Numbered from the stretch's first letter, positions 33,599 to 45,957 are shown. The stretch: 64,000 bases of DNA from Lindgomyces ingoldianus (GCF_010093535.1 NW_022985168.1:813537-877536); one strand, 5' to 3'. Notes: generated by a model from the letters alone, not told the origin. Translations and numbers: made by a program.

Positions 33599-35525
33599 CT
33601 ACTCCTGCTGCTGCATATGACTCGGCAAATTATACCCCGTATAATCTAGATGCACAAACGCGCGATCTACATACGGCACACTCTCAAGCACATACTGCAA
33701 ACTTTCCCCCAGATCATGGCTATCCCTAAGGCTCGTCCCTTCATCCAGTACAACATCGACCTCAACGTTGAGTTTGTCGCCGGCGTGGTACGCTTGTATT
33801 CCTTGGATTTGCTTGATGGTTTTCGCGAACCGCATCGTGAGATAGAGAAGGATGTTGCGTTCATCTGCGGAACAGGCGGCACCGGTGAGGTTCCGGATGT
33901 GCGTGGCGGATGTGGACGACCAGTTTGTTATTACGAAGATTGAGAGGAGGAGGCCGCCGAGGGGGTCTAGCCACCATATACGGGCATAGTACCCGACTAG
34001 AGAATATTAGATAAGGGTATGGGGATTGTATATAGAACCAAGGGCTGAGCTGACCTAGCGGGAAGATTATACTGAAGATGTTGAATACGACATCTGTCAT
34101 AGCATCTTGAGCGAGTGCCTGTACACTTGAGTTTCGGATAAGTCGGCACCAGAGCCAGCAAACAAATTTTATTACGACGGTTCCAGCCATGATGGCGATG
34201 GCGGGGATGGTTAGTTGGACGATGGTATGGTTGTCGCCTGTGAGGCGGGAGAAGCCTTCTATCGCGACCTGGAAGAACGATGTAACCATGATGATTGAGA
34301 AAACCTGGGAGGATTTAGCGTGTCACTCGAGATGCAGTTGACAGAGCATGGCATCATGACCCACCAACACCCCGATAGGTTCAAGCCTCCTCCTTCCCAC
34401 TGGATACGCGTATTGGTCAGTTCTCGAGATGAAGTATGCGGTTGTCCATACAATCCCAGTGCTGAGAAAGTCCAACGCTGCGTCTACCAAACTAGCGATT
34501 ACTGATAGCGAGGAAGTAAGTACCGCCACGATGATTTTCATGATCAGAAGGGCCGTGTTAGCAGCCATGTTGACATAGATGGCCAGCTGGACAATAGGGC
34601 TGTTGCTATCTTGCTCTTCATCTGGCTCCCATTCCGGCATGACTCTCTTGGGGGACTCGGGGTCATCGCTTTCGATCGTGAGCAAAGGCGTTTCCTCATC
34701 CGGGACTTTGTACAGATTCTTTGGGGTTCGTTTGAGCTTGACTTGGGAGCCGTTGCTACTCTGAGTTGTGCCGGTAGAAGGCGGATCGCTATTTGTGCTG
34801 TTTATGCCTGGAGAAGGGACACCAGGAGATGTCCCGCTCAAGCCCGATTCCTCAGTGATGGTTGAGGGTATGTTTAGTTGCCCAGAGTTGCTGTATTCCT
34901 GGATGAGGTTGTGGGGTAGGGACGAGTCCAGAAGGCGATCGATGTACATATAGTGCTGTACGAGGTAGTTGTTGCGCTCGTAGTACTTCCGTCTGGATAA
35001 CGGAGTTAGTCCAATCTCAATCTCAATCTCACTCTCACTTAGCAACCATATTAGCTTACATTGACCTCTTCATCTGTTTCAAATCCTCTTCTGACTTGAA
35101 ATACCGCTCCCTATATCCTAATCAGCTCCTGCGCCATGCCAACAATATCGCAACACTCACCACTGGTACCTTGGATTCGAGTTCCCAATCAACCTCTGAC
35201 TCCTCATTTGCGGTGTATTGAGAATCTGCGCACCCACACTCATCCTCCTATCATCCCTATCCTTTCCTCCCCAGGGCATCATCAGCCCATGTGGTCGGCC
35301 CGCCTCCAGATCTTCGTCATCCGTCATGCTATTCCGGCGCTCGCTCCGAATGGTGGATGGCCGACGCGTGAGTGCCGAACTCGAAGATTGGTTATGAAGA
35401 AGCGCCGGCAGATTTTGTCCCCTCGTAGAAATCGCCGTCGTCTCAGCGTTGAGCGGAAGAAACGCTTTGAGCGAGGGTATACGATGCAGATTCGATTTCG
35501 CAGGTGATGAGGAGAGGTCTTCCAT
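33599..35525 (-). CDS. Cation diffusion facilitator, Mn-type (DxxxD), 5 exons, 563 aa
   Basis: A CDF metal/proton antiporter that exports or sequesters divalent metal. The exons, in transcript order, are 35525-35161, 35110-35060, 34992-34365, 34304-34055 and 33996-33599; the frame closes over 1692 nt. A 230-residue cytosolic N-terminus (KYYERNNYLVQHYMYIDRLL, then a Ser/Pro-rich acidic linker) precedes the membrane part: NMAANTALLIMKIIVAVL, SLSVIASLVDAALDFLST, VGRRRLEPIGVLVFSIIMV, ALAQDAMTDVVFNIFS and WWLDPLGGLLLSIFVI. Both metal-site helices have DxxxD (DAALD, DAMTD), known from Mn-transporting CDF members rather than the HxxxD of Zn members. The C-terminal cytosolic domain (VEVDVVLDEGTSLRDSHDLG) ends with a HxD (HLD) motif. 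The start was chosen at MEDLSSSPAK; the upstream open extension lacks a conserved motif. Confidence 0.92.
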
Positions 35526-38500
35526 TGTGGCTAGGCGCGATGCGAGGCAATTCGACACTACAAAGACTCCTACAAAAGGGAATTTGAGCAGAGGAAAATT
35601 AAGAGATACCGCGAGTCGTGCGGTATTTAGTTCACATGATGGATTCGAGAATTTCGCGTGATAGACATGGTTGAGGTGTTGCTTTTTTGTCGGACCAACA
35701 TCATGGTGGCTGGAGCATCCCTGCTGGTAGCATCCAAGCTCCCTCGCTAATCTAACCTTGGGACACACGCCCGGGGTAGCTTATTATTTAAGATGTGAAT
35801 GGGCAATCTAGCTTTCCCATCTCGTTATCCTCTTTCCTGTTGTATTAGCCTTAGGGCCCATTCCTATGATTTCTTACGCATCTTCATCTTCATATCTCAG
35901 TTGGTAGGCAGCCCGCAAACAGATGTCTCAACAGAACGCATACCCAGTCTTTTCATGTTCGGTGGAGCAGCCAGGGATCCCTCCTATGCAGACAAGCACC
36001 GAGCACTGCAGGTGACGAGTCAACTGGACGAATCGTGACAATTTAATGGATACTACTACATGAATCTCACGACGGATTTGCTTCCAAATATGGTGGTATT
36101 GTTAATATGAGAACCCCTGCCTGTTCCATCGGATGTGGGGAAGACGCGGTGTGAAAATAAGGGTTGGCCTCTCATGCAGGTTGTCAAAAACTGCAATTCG
36201 ATTCAACCACAGGAGAATAATCCCGAAACAATAGACATGCACCGGATTTTCTCCGGATGCAATCAGATATCAGAAGAGACACAGCCACCAACGCCAAACG
36301 CTCCACCTCACGAACCCCTATGTAGCGTTCGACATCAGTGGGCCACCTGCAGGTGCTTAGGTGCCTGCGGGTGCAGAAAGCTAACACGAGTAAGACAACT
36401 AGGGGGAGTTCTATATACAGTTTCTCGTCAAACATCCCCTTGAGAACTTAAAGCAACTTACTACTCTACTTCCTCGCACCCAAGCATATGCAGTATACCT
36501 GTTAGCATAAAGTGGATTAGGCTAGCCACGAACCTTTAGTACCACTAAGGCATCGGGCTCCGGAGCCTTGGGCACAGCCCGCAGGTAGTTCCACCTGTTA
36601 ATGTCGAGCACTGCCCCGGGAAAATTAGCACTACTCCTTCGAGACACTGGGAAAAAGAGGCTGTTTCTCTGGGTTTAGTCTTGAGCCAGCAGTTTTTGAG
36701 GAATTTGCGATCCGTAGCCTTCCGAGCCCACACTGTAACCGCACAGTGCGATGGTGAAGTTGGATCCATGTTGTGTTTTACACATTCCGCGAAACAATCT
36801 TTAAATAGGTGTTACTTGCTTGAAGCTGTTGTTATAGTCGTGGTAGTCGTGGAAGGCAGCACTATAGATGAAGCAGAAACCGACTGGGCTCCAGTGGCAC
36901 TGTATGCAAGTGTTGGCATGTATGGGAATCAGGCTAGGCTGAATCAGCCACCTAGGTGGTTTGACTTCTTGATCTTGGAGAGAATTCCGCCGACAAGCCA
37001 ACTATCATGCAGCCCAGACGAAGCACGAAGATGATATCTGCGTGTGAGAGAGAACACCGTCTTACGCATACCTAGCATGTGATTTGTGCCCGCATGTAGA
37101 GGTTGCAACCCGCTCTCCTTCGTAGCTGGTGACGCACTGGTGGGGGCTCATAATGAGGGACTTTATCCGATATTTGAGACATGCTCTATTTCGCTTGTAT
37201 GCTGGGTAACCATATTTATAATGACGCAAGAAAGGTTATGATTGAAAGGCTTGATAAGATATATGTTGTGTCATTCTCAGCTTCATGAGATAATACTGTG
37301 GCGCCGTGGGGAGTAACGAAACGGGAGACAAATGGCAAAGTCATCCACAGAATGGCGCTGAACTTGTCAAGCTCACTTCAGGACGGACGTGACTCTACAT
37401 TTCCATTGATGTTCCATTTCTCTACTAGTATGTATCTAGGAGGGGCGCTAGTGTTGCAAGCATTGATTAAGCATATGAAAATGTGAACGTTCCTAGAAAG
37501 ACGCTTCCGGCAGTCCTTCCCAACCACTACCAGGTGCTCATGGAAATCGCACCAGTTTGTTAAAGCCTTCAGCCAAGCTGGGTTTCCTTCTTCTTCCTGT
37601 TGTCCCTCATTGGGCGTTTTTACAACAGCTACAATCATGTCGACCAGATAACTCAGATCGAGTTACTTCGGCTCTCCTATCTCAGCTGGCGACCTACGAG
37701 CCCAGTCGTAGAAGTAGGCTATTGGTAAGACTAGATATCGAACATGACGGACGCTGGTAACTTCCCATATGCGGTTTTGACGATCTCTACAGTACTTGGC
37801 CACCAGCCCTAAGCTATGGCGCGGCCAAACATAGAGGACAATATATCATCCCGAAGCTGGTGAACTAAGTACTCGTCTACGAAGATTTTTAAGGTTGAGG
37901 ATATTGAAGGAACTACTAGCGTTGAGAGATCTACTCTGGATCCTTTTCATATCCTCTGAATCAAGACGCATCTCATCAAAGAGAGGTGATACAGCCTTCT
38001 AGGCATAATGCTTATCGTCGTCAGTAGGGAGTGTCCTGCACGGAGGATCTATTTCACCAGTCCTGAATGTTCTAGTGCCAATCTTATTGGCCTGCATCTG
38101 GGCTTCTGCTCATTGGGGAAACGTCCGGAACGCTAGCTCACTTACACACCAGTAGTAGTTATGCTACACTCTTCCACTCAGAAGACGCCTAGAAAGCGCC
38201 CCGAAAATACGGTGACACGGCACACAAAACATATTTCTGCAGAGAAAATTCGACAGGGAGATTTCCAACACGAACCGTTACCATTTCGAAGCCCATCGTT
38301 CTACCAATATCAGCCAGCTCCATCCCTTTTCAACCCAGGGTGCTGAACTTACAGATAGTTGGACATCTTCCTATGTAAGCCTCCTGCTATCTTAGGTTTA
38401 CCATATAAGATATTTTCTGCCAGCGGGTTATTTACCATGTGCTTGGGCTTCTTCCATGGGGTTTCTTACGAGGAATCCATGGGCGATGGACTCGATTCTC

Positions 38501-38807
38501 TGCGAATATCAATGCAGAGAGGTGGCAGGTTGTTGCGAGAGACTGAGTAAGCGAAAGTCATTTTCATCGACGAAGGCTAGCATTCCATCAATTGAATAGA
38601 GAGGCGGAAGTTCTGAAAACGGCGCGGACACTGCAGATGCAGTGAGAAGGTAACTGTGGAAGGGAATACACGTGACTCAAGCACTAGCCGATTTCTGTAC
38701 GCTAAACTCTTGGCGCACACATTGACGAAACCTTGGAAATTGACGAGCCTCGTCGACACCTACTTCAACGACAACTCTCGCATCTTGACAACCTGCAAGA
38801 ATTCACG
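35526..38807. other. 3.3 kb gene-poor region
   Basis: The first part is the CDF promoter. The rest has only short frames of 60-120 codons on both strands with no recognisable motif. One minus-strand frame (37378-37638) and the sequence just upstream of it give protein-like stretches interrupted by stops, possibly a decayed gene. The last 200 bases are the RPL39 promoter. No repeat arms were seen. Confidence 0.35.
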
Positions 38808-39117
38808 ATGCCGGTACGCTTTCTCACTCCTTTAAAACAACCCCTTCTACTTAACCCAATCTGACGATTCCACAGAGCCACAAGTCCTTCCGAACCAAGC
38901 AAAAGCTTGCGAAAGCGCAGAAGCAGAACCGCCCGATTCCCCAGTGGATCCGCCTGCGAACTGGTAACACCATCCGGTGCGTCTTCCTCCCTCCTCCCTC
39001 CTATAGCCAGATTTTTTGCCACAAGTTCTGGGGCGGTTGAGTCGGGCTAACATGACACGCACGATCAGATACAACGCAAAGCGACGACACTGGCGCAAGA
39101 CCCGTATCGGCATCTAA
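38808..39117 (+). CDS. RPL39: 60S ribosomal protein eL39, 3 exons, 51 aa
   Basis: A small basic protein of the large subunit that lines the peptide exit tunnel. The exons are 38808-38813 (Met-Pro only), 38876-38976 and 39069-39117, giving exactly 51 residues as in other eukaryotes. The product reads [20 protein letters not shown], then [19 protein letters not shown] and [12 protein letters not shown], near-identical to yeast Rpl39. A first exon carrying only the first codons, followed by an intron, is typical for fungal ribosomal protein genes. It is too short and too interrupted to appear as a single open frame. Confidence 0.97.
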
Positions 39118-39659
39118 ACGGCTCGCCCCCTCCTCTCTCGATTCTCGTTTTCAGTCTCGGTCTCCTCATACATCAAATGGCACGGGGATGGATTCCACGG
39201 CGGGGGAGCGGATATAGATGTTGAGTTTGGGGTGGCGGATGGAGTGGTGCGGACTTTTGATGGTATGAAGGATGTTTTAACTGGTAACTCTGGCGCTTTG
39301 GGACTGAAAATACACGTGATGGGGGTTTTGCAGTGGCAATGAAATGCACCAGCTAATCCGATGGATTAAGGATATTTGATTGTGAATGGTGCTGTGCCTT
39401 TTCAGTCTTCTAGCCGAACCATAACCCTTCTATTCGCCTCTGAACCCAAGATTTGAAGTGCTCATGAATCAGGGCATTGCGCGAACCGAGCTGCCAACCG
39501 AGTTTTGGACAAAGCAACATCCAAACGCATCATCAGCTCGGGTGGTGCTCCCCGTACCCACGCGCGGAGGTATTTCTCATCGGTGTAGCGAATGTACCAG
39601 GCCAGCCGTGCTAAGTGGTTGTCTCGCACAGCACGCCGTGTAGACTTCCCACAGCATGT
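39118..39659. other. Convergent intergenic region
   Basis: 542 bases between the RPL39 stop and the NTA1 stop (or the end of its alternative 3' exon). 3' UTRs only, as far as can be seen. Confidence 0.4.
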
Positions 39660-40769
39660 TTAGCAGGAAATCTCCACACATGGCTTGGATATCTCTAACG
39701 CCCACTTCTCACCTGGAATTTCGGCCTCTGAAACAATGCATTAGTGCCTACTAACCCAGATATAGATTGTCATCACTTACTTCATTCAAATCCACAACCA
39801 GACACTTCTCTTCCAACTTGCCCAGTGTCTCATAAAGACTGACTCCCCCAGCATCGATCTTAAGAATAGTAGTACTCCCAGCATAGCACACCTCCTTCTC
39901 CATTCCACATCGATTTGCTAACACGACTACGACAGGCTGCCCATCTCTCGACTTCTCGACAAAAGGCTGAAATCTCTCAACCCAGTACGCCACAGTTGCG
40001 AAATCCGCTTGAGTAGGATTCTGCATCAATTCTTCGGGAGTCAAGTGGCACAACCACGCCATACTCACACACACAAGTGGAGACCCAGCCTGCAACGCGG
40101 TATTCGCAAACTCGTAATCTGTCCATGGGGCCGTAAACTTATATGGATTGATATCCATACAAATCCCAAGGGTAACATTTCCCAACCCGCCCAACTGGCC
40201 GGAGAAAAAGTTGCGAGAGGGTCCTTCGATGGCCCATGTTTCGTCAGTGTAGTAGAGAAACGCTTTACGGTAGTTGGTTAGAATGACGCCAGTTGGGGAG
40301 ACGGTGACGGTCGAGTTGTATTGCGTTTTGGGGTCCGTGGTCGTGATTTCAGGGTAACCGACAGTCACGTGGCATTTGTAGAGTGCGGCGGTTTGGATCG
40401 CCCATTGTGTGGTGATGCCTGAGGTTGTGGGTTCCAGGAAGGGGGCTATTTCTTCAAGGGAGTGGAAGTCGTAGCCTGGTTGATATATCAGTTGCCTGCT
40501 GTTTGGGGAATCATGCACCACGACAAGGTTCTTCCAACCCAGGGTCTTGTGGCGCAGCGCAATGAACAAACCCCAGCTTGAAAGACACTATTTTCCTCAA
40601 TATTCTTCAAGGGAAATCGGATGTACAGACCTGAGAATGCTAGTTCTGGTAAGACAAGCCAATCCAAATTCGCCGGAATGTGTGTCCGCAGGAGTATATC
40701 CTCGGCTCTTTTGATATTCTCTTGGACCTTGCCCAACTCTGGGGCGAACTGGAGACAAGCGATCTTCAT
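39660..40769 (-). CDS. NTA1: Protein N-terminal amidase (nitrilase superfamily), NTA1 homologue, about 299 aa
   Basis: Nta1 deamidates N-terminal Asn/Gln to Asp/Glu in the Arg/N-degron pathway. The catalytic Glu-Lys-Cys triad of the nitrilase fold is present: E in VLPELAFSG, K in NYRKAFLYYTDE and C in GICMDINPYKF. The start MKIACLQFAPELG is the family's first strand. The exons are 40769-40631, 40475-39781 and, probably, 39725-39660. The 155-nt first intron restores AFSG-YDFHSLEEIAPFLEP. At the 3' end a strong GTAAGT donor follows LVVDLNE; splicing to GCCGAAATT adds AEIPGEKWALEISK and ends at 39660. Reading through the donor would instead give 287 aa ending at 39751. I prefer the spliced form but cannot exclude both. 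Confidence 0.88.
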
Positions 40770-41224
40770 ATCGGTGGAATAATACTTGAATCAAAGAATA
40801 CCATATCAGAGGGACGGAAAGTGAATGGTGGATGAGCAGGCCTCGAGAAAGAAGGTTGCAGGTCAGATTGTTTCAGAGGAGGTAGTGAGAGCAAGCATAA
40901 AGGTAGAAAGAGCGACCAATGAGACTGAAGGAGCGAATCCTTTGCCAGGAGACCTTGCACTGAGATTTTCTAGGGATGGAGAGAGCGTCCACTCTTATCG
41001 TAGCGGAGGAGCAAACGACATCGGAGTGGTGCACTTCCGTATCGGGAATGGAAAAAAGGAAGAATGCTGGCCAATCATGTGGAGGGAGCGTTACGCTTAA
41101 CCGGACGAAGCTATGACGCGATGGTAGTTTCGCTGCCAGTCTTCACGGGCTTACGCCACGCTCACGATTCCTATTGTCCCTTCACGATGAACCTCCGGAT
41201 CTGGTAGCCAATTAGCCCGTCTCA
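40770..41224. promoter_or_regulatory. Shared divergent promoter of NTA1 and COQ8
   Basis: 455 bases between divergent start codons. A short plus-strand ORF (40825-41100) shows no homology. No binding site was identified. Confidence 0.4.
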
Positions 41225-43939
41225 ATGGCAGGTAAGCGGCTCGTTGACGTCGCGAGACTATTCAATGCCTCCAAATCCATCACCAGACAGCATGTCAATC
41301 TGCGCTCACAGCAGCTTGATGTCTACAGCAGAACCTCGACGCTCGCAAGGGCCGTCAAGAGCCAGACGGATCGCATAATTCTCACCGCTCAAGCAGCAAT
41401 TGCCCTATCCCAACGTTTTAACGAAAACCCTCCGCCATGGGCTTCGCCGCCACAAGCATCGAACCACCGCAAAGAGGATATGCCAAGGAGGGAGATGGTG
41501 CAAGGGGAGAAGCAACGCGAATATATGAAGGATGGACTAGAGCAGGGTCATAATTATGATCGGTCGTCCAGGAATACGCAGGCAGGGCCACCGCCGGAGG
41601 ATGAGCTGTATGTGCAACAAGAGAATGCAAAACGCTGCTTGCTGCCAGATGGGACGATATCATCTGCGGGTATAACTTTAGAGGACGATGCAAAGAGACA
41701 AGACACATTTTTAGAACCGGCAGTGCCAGAGCCTTTGAAGGAACATTTGGCAAAGGTGGCTCATGAAGGTCCAAAGGAAGAGGAAGGCATCAAACCAGCA
41801 GCGTCGACGGCGTCTTCAATTCCAATACCACCCAAGAGCTCGCATCTCTCGCCAAAAGAAGCGCGCAGACTTCAGCGTGAGTCTGAGTCTCAGATCCCTT
41901 CCCAAGCGAACGAATCACAGCCGCCGACATCACCAATGGTGCGGAAGCTTAACGCAGGCCAAGATACAGATGTCTTCTATACCAGATTTGTAGAGTCGAA
42001 GCCGGAATACTCATCGTTGCCTCGAGCGAAAATACCAAAGCATACAGAAGACAAACAAGGGAGTGATGATCATGTCCAAGCCGGTCATTTGAACCAGGAC
42101 GCTTACTACTCCACCCCGGAGCCGGGGCAGGAGGAGGTGCAGAAAGAAGAGATACCACATACAGCGGCTGTTCCGGAACAAGATCAGGTATCTGGGGGCA
42201 TAAATACGGATGTGTTCCGAACCAAGCGGGTCGCGAAGATGCTAGGAGGTAGTCCGTATGCGCCGAAGCCTCACCTAGACCTGAGAGGTGCTGACAAGAC
42301 TCCATATGATCATACAAAGACTGCGGCTGGTTATGGTCAGGCTATGTCCAATGTCCGCAGTGCTGAGCAGACAGAGCCCTCCAAGCCAGAACAACCTCTG
42401 CAGACCAGTCGAACAACAGCAGAAAGAGAAATGCATAATTTTCCCCCCGAGCTAGCTAAAGGCGCCGAATCAACTCCTCCCTCCGTGCCTGACGTAGGTT
42501 GTCTCCCACCTTACCCATTTGCGAAGCATGCTGATATACTGACAGCATGGTCGCAGATCTCTGGAGAAATATATATTGAACCTCGAAAAGCTCCGTACGA
42601 ACTACGAGAGTCACGCGTTCCATCATCAAGGTTCAGCCGTCTTTGGCAGTATGCTGGCCTAGGGGCTAGAATGGCGTTTGGTGCAGCTGGAGAAAGTCTT
42701 CGACGAGTAACTGGGAGCGCTGCAGCGACCGGAGGGTCGCTGGTGTTGAGTCCAGGAAATATGGAGATCCTCGTTGCAAAACTGTCCCGTATGCGTGGCG
42801 CTGCGCTCAAGCTCGGGCAAATAATCAGCTTTCAAGACATCAAGATGCTACCACCTGCAATACACGAAGTGCTTCAGCGCGTGCAGGACAGTGCAGATTA
42901 CATGCCCGCCTCTCAGCGCAACAAAGTCCTTGTAAGCAACCTTGGTGCCAACTGGAGAAATCTCTTCGATTCTTTTGAAGACGTTCCGATAGCAGCAGCA
43001 TCAATTGGCCAGGTTCACAAAGCCATCCTTCGATCTACCAAGGAACAAGTGGCTGTCAAAGTCCAGTATCCCGGCGTTGCTAACTCGATCGATTCGGATC
43101 TCAGCAACCTTTCTATTCTTCTAACAGCGTCACGTCTCCTACCGAAAGGTCTCTTCCTCGACAAAACGATCGCAAATGCCCGAACAGAGTTAGGCTGGGA
43201 ATGCGATTACACCCGAGAAGCAGAATGCCAAACCCGCTTCCGCGACTTCCTAGCCGACGATACCGACGTCTTCACAGTGCCGAAGATCATTCCAGAAGCT
43301 AGCGGCAAAGAAGTCCTAACCGCAGAACTCATGGAAGGCATTGGCGTCGCCAAACTCCCTCTCCTCGACCAAGAACAACGCGACTGGATCGGGACGCAAA
43401 TTCTCCGCCTCTGTCTTCGAGAAATCGTCGAGTTCAAATTCATGCAGACGGATCCGAATTGGACTAATTTTCTCTACAACGAAAAGCTCCACAAAATCGA
43501 GTTATTAGATTTTGGCGCAAGCCGTGACTACCCGGACGAATTCGTAGATCCGTATATCAATGTCCTGATTGCGGCATCCCAGAATAACAAACCTCTCATC
43601 CGAGAACTCTCTGTTCAACTGGGGTATCTGACCGGCTCTGAGTCCGCGGATATGACAGAAGCACATGTCCAATCTGTTCTGACTCTTGCGGAACCTTTTC
43701 AGCAGAATGGACCGGAGGTGTATAATTTCAGAGACCAGACTATTACGGATAGAGTGAGGGGTCTAATTCCTGTGATGGTGAGAGAGCGGCTAGCCCCACC
43801 ACCAGAAGAGACGTATAGTCTGCACAGGAAGTTGAGTGGAGCTTTCTTGTTATGTGCAAGGCTAGGCAGTAGAGTGCCTTGTCGGGCATTGTTTGAGAGG
43901 GCTGTGGAAACATATAGGCTAGGTGGTAAGATGACATAG
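41225..43939 (+). CDS. COQ8: Coenzyme Q biosynthesis atypical kinase COQ8 (ABC1/ADCK/UbiB), 904 aa
   Basis: A mitochondrial matrix-side atypical kinase/ATPase that supports the CoQ-synthesising complex. A single exon encodes about 430 residues of charged low-complexity sequence, then the UbiB core. The signature KxGQ helix reads [14 protein letters not shown] (about residue 525), the Ala-rich loop is [11 protein letters not shown], the VAIK-type lysine is [10 protein letters not shown], the catalytic-loop equivalent is [12 protein letters not shown] and the metal-binding DFG is [11 protein letters not shown]. The C-terminal helical tail ([20 protein letters not shown]) is also typical. The N-terminus ([20 protein letters not shown]) is basic/hydroxylated, as expected of a mitochondrial presequence. 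Before the core sit two similar pieces, [13 protein letters not shown] and [16 protein letters not shown]; the second is the conserved one. Confidence 0.95.
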   Translation: MAGKRLVDVARLFNASKSITRQHVNLRSQQLDVYSRTSTLARAVKSQTDRIILTAQAAIALSQRFNENPPPWASPPQASNHRKEDMPRREMVQGEKQREYMKDGLEQGHNYDRSSRNTQAGPPPEDELYVQQENAKRCLLPDGTISSAGITLEDDAKRQDTFLEPAVPEPLKEHLAKVAHEGPKEEEGIKPAASTASSIPIPPKSSHLSPKEARRLQRESESQIPSQANESQPPTSPMVRKLNAGQDTDVFYTRFVESKPEYSSLPRAKIPKHTEDKQGSDDHVQAGHLNQDAYYSTPEPGQEEVQKEEIPHTAAVPEQDQVSGGINTDVFRTKRVAKMLGGSPYAPKPHLDLRGADKTPYDHTKTAAGYGQAMSNVRSAEQTEPSKPEQPLQTSRTTAEREMHNFPPELAKGAESTPPSVPDVGCLPPYPFAKHADILTAWSQISGEIYIEPRKAPYELRESRVPSSRFSRLWQYAGLGARMAFGAAGESLRRVTGSAAATGGSLVLSPGNMEILVAKLSRMRGAALKLGQIISFQDIKMLPPAIHEVLQRVQDSADYMPASQRNKVLVSNLGANWRNLFDSFEDVPIAAASIGQVHKAILRSTKEQVAVKVQYPGVANSIDSDLSNLSILLTASRLLPKGLFLDKTIANARTELGWECDYTREAECQTRFRDFLADDTDVFTVPKIIPEASGKEVLTAELMEGIGVAKLPLLDQEQRDWIGTQILRLCLREIVEFKFMQTDPNWTNFLYNEKLHKIELLDFGASRDYPDEFVDPYINVLIAASQNNKPLIRELSVQLGYLTGSESADMTEAHVQSVLTLAEPFQQNGPEVYNFRDQTITDRVRGLIPVMVRERLAPPPEETYSLHRKLSGAFLLCARLGSRVPCRALFERAVETYRLGGKMT

Positions 43940-44746
43940 GGTTAAAAAAATTTGTACTGGGACTGTTGGGCGTCTGTGGTTTTGTATTATATTGTACATG
44001 TACTTTCTACAATATGACAGAAAACTTTGAACTCATTCCCGCGATTGCAAACCAGCCAATTCATCTATCCTATTCTATCCTTTTCAAATCACTTCTCAAC
44101 TCAATACTCACCCAAAATATCGCTTCGCCTCAAATTGCACAACTCTATTCGTCCTAACCTTATACATAGCTGGACACCCACATTCCACACATTTTAGACT
44201 CTCTCCCAGTCCCTTCTCCTGTCTCATCCTACAACAAGCCACTTACCCCTCTTCATCAAGCCATATCGTCGATTTAACTCAGCCATAGCAATCATATTAT
44301 GGCTTTCCGTTACTGTAGAGGTCGGTGCAGAGAGGCCGTGCTGAGCCGCATATGTATGTTCCGCTCTTGGTGGGAGAGGATGAAACGAAGGGAAGGGGGC
44401 TGAGGGAGATAATTGGAGGGGGATTTTGAGGGGGGCGGGGAGTTATTGAGGCTGGTGCTGGGTCTGGAGGAGGTGATGAGGCAGATGAAGACTATTGCTT
44501 GGGGGTGCAGAATGGGAGGAGCCAGCCGGTTCTTGTGTCGAGTGGGATTGGGCGCGATTGAGGGGGGTTGGTTGGGGGATTGGCTGTGGGAATGGGAGTG
44601 GTCGGAATTTCAGGAACTGGGGGTGGAGAAGGAGACACTTTCGGGGTTTTGGGCTCGTGGTCAGATTGTCCGTCCTTGTTCTTCTCCCGCCCCTGTGCCT
44701 GAGGACGAGTCTCGCGATACGAGCTCTTGCGACTGTGATGACATCA

Positions 44747-45839
44747 TGTTTAATAGAACGTAAGTGTTACTGTCAGTGGTGATTGAGTTTTGTTCTTTTA
44801 GACAGAATGAATCTAAATGGCCTTACAGGCAGTGACAGTTACTGCTAAGTTAATTAAGAGCAGAGCTACTGTTTAGTATAGTTACTGCAGTAACCGGTGT
44901 TTCTAGAAGCTCTAGAGAAATCTCTTGCTAATATAGTCGCAGATATTATTTAACTCTAAGTGAATAAGATAAATATATAGTCCTCTAGCAATCTAGTTGT
45001 GTTGTGGCTGCAGAGCCTTAATGATGGAGAGCAATAGCTGGTTATAATTCATTATGATTGTCCTTCTAGCTACAGCCCCTCTTGGGCTTATAGCTTGTGT
45101 TAGGGATATATAGGAAGTTAAGAGCTAGTTTGTACAGCGTTAGATAGTGATTACGCCTAAGTTGGTGCCACTAATTGAGTGGACTTCTATAGGCCATATA
45201 TTAGCTTTAGCTACAACAAGCGTCACAGTACTACCCATTATCATAACATAGTAGTGAATTGGCTTCTTATTTTACCTGCCCCTAGTCTTATTAAGCCCTA
45301 ATGTCACGATCAGGCTTGGCCTTGGCCGCTTGCGGCCATATCGGACCAGAATGGACAAAGAACGATCAGCCGGATGCAGCAAGGCATAGAACAAAGAAGC
45401 AGCGTGTATATAAGCAGTAGCGAATCTCTGCCTTAGAGGGCAGCGATTCGTCTAATTAGGTCTTTTACCTAGATCCTGACTATTCAAGGTCGGAATAAAC
45501 TACGTTGGATAAGAGCAGTTCAGCCTGTCTTTAGTGTATTGCACACCCATCATTTTGACACCTAAGAAGGGACACCTAACAAACAAGCTGCAGCAGTGCC
45601 TTGGTTTGTGCATGTTTTAGCACCTCTACTCTTGGAGCAGCCCTTGTACTAGTATGCGCAAAAACTCCCTCCGCGAGCGCAGTATTTAAACACCAAGAAA
45701 TTAATTAGTATGAGCAGTTACTGCCGTAGCTAGAGCCCTATTAACTGTACAGTAACAAAAGACAATTCATTTTCGGTTTAACTGCCAAGAGGCTGCTACT
45801 ATCAGTAACAGTAGCAACAGTACTACGTTCTATTAAACA
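44747..45839. mobile_element. Decayed DNA element with terminal inverted repeats, carrying a nested LTR
   Basis: Both ends carry TGTTTAATAGAACGTA as a perfect 16-bp inverted repeat (44747-44762 and 45824-45839). Just inside, both arms continue with alternating TACTG/TTACTG blocks that are partly complementary. The interior is AT-rich without a coding frame. Without the inserted LTR the element would be about 830 bp, a size fitting a non-autonomous (MITE-like) element. I see no clean target duplication outside the ends, so the superfamily is open. Confidence 0.6.
45302..45560 (+). mobile_element. Solo LTR (259 bp) with 5-bp target duplication
   Basis: Starts TGTCACGATC and ends CATTTTGACA, so the termini form the short inverted repeat TGTCA...TGACA required of LTRs. 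It is flanked on both sides by CCTAA (45297-45301 and 45561-45565), a 5-bp duplication typical of Ty3/gypsy and Ty1/copia integration. A TATA-like TATATAAGCAG lies near 45414. No internal retroelement sequence adjoins it, so this is a solo LTR left by LTR-LTR recombination. It still looks GC-balanced, hence younger than the AT-rich DNA around it. Confidence 0.85.
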
Positions 45840-45957
45840 CCATGAGTGATAGAAGCTTGCGATTTGCTTTGCCCTTTGCTGTAGATGCCAGTTCATGTTT
45901 AGCTTTTTCTTCTTCCAATCTATCAGACTTCTTCTCGCTTGACTCAGACCAGCAGTC

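Noticed and set aside
36000..38600. A NACHT or HET-domain gene in the gene-poor interval
   Set aside because: I looked for Walker motifs and HET signature residues in all frames by eye and found none; only short, stop-interrupted frames occur.
45297..45565. Full LTR retrotransposon rather than solo LTR
   Set aside because: No primer-binding site, polypurine tract, coding remnant or second LTR adjoins it; the 5-bp duplication flanks the single LTR directly.
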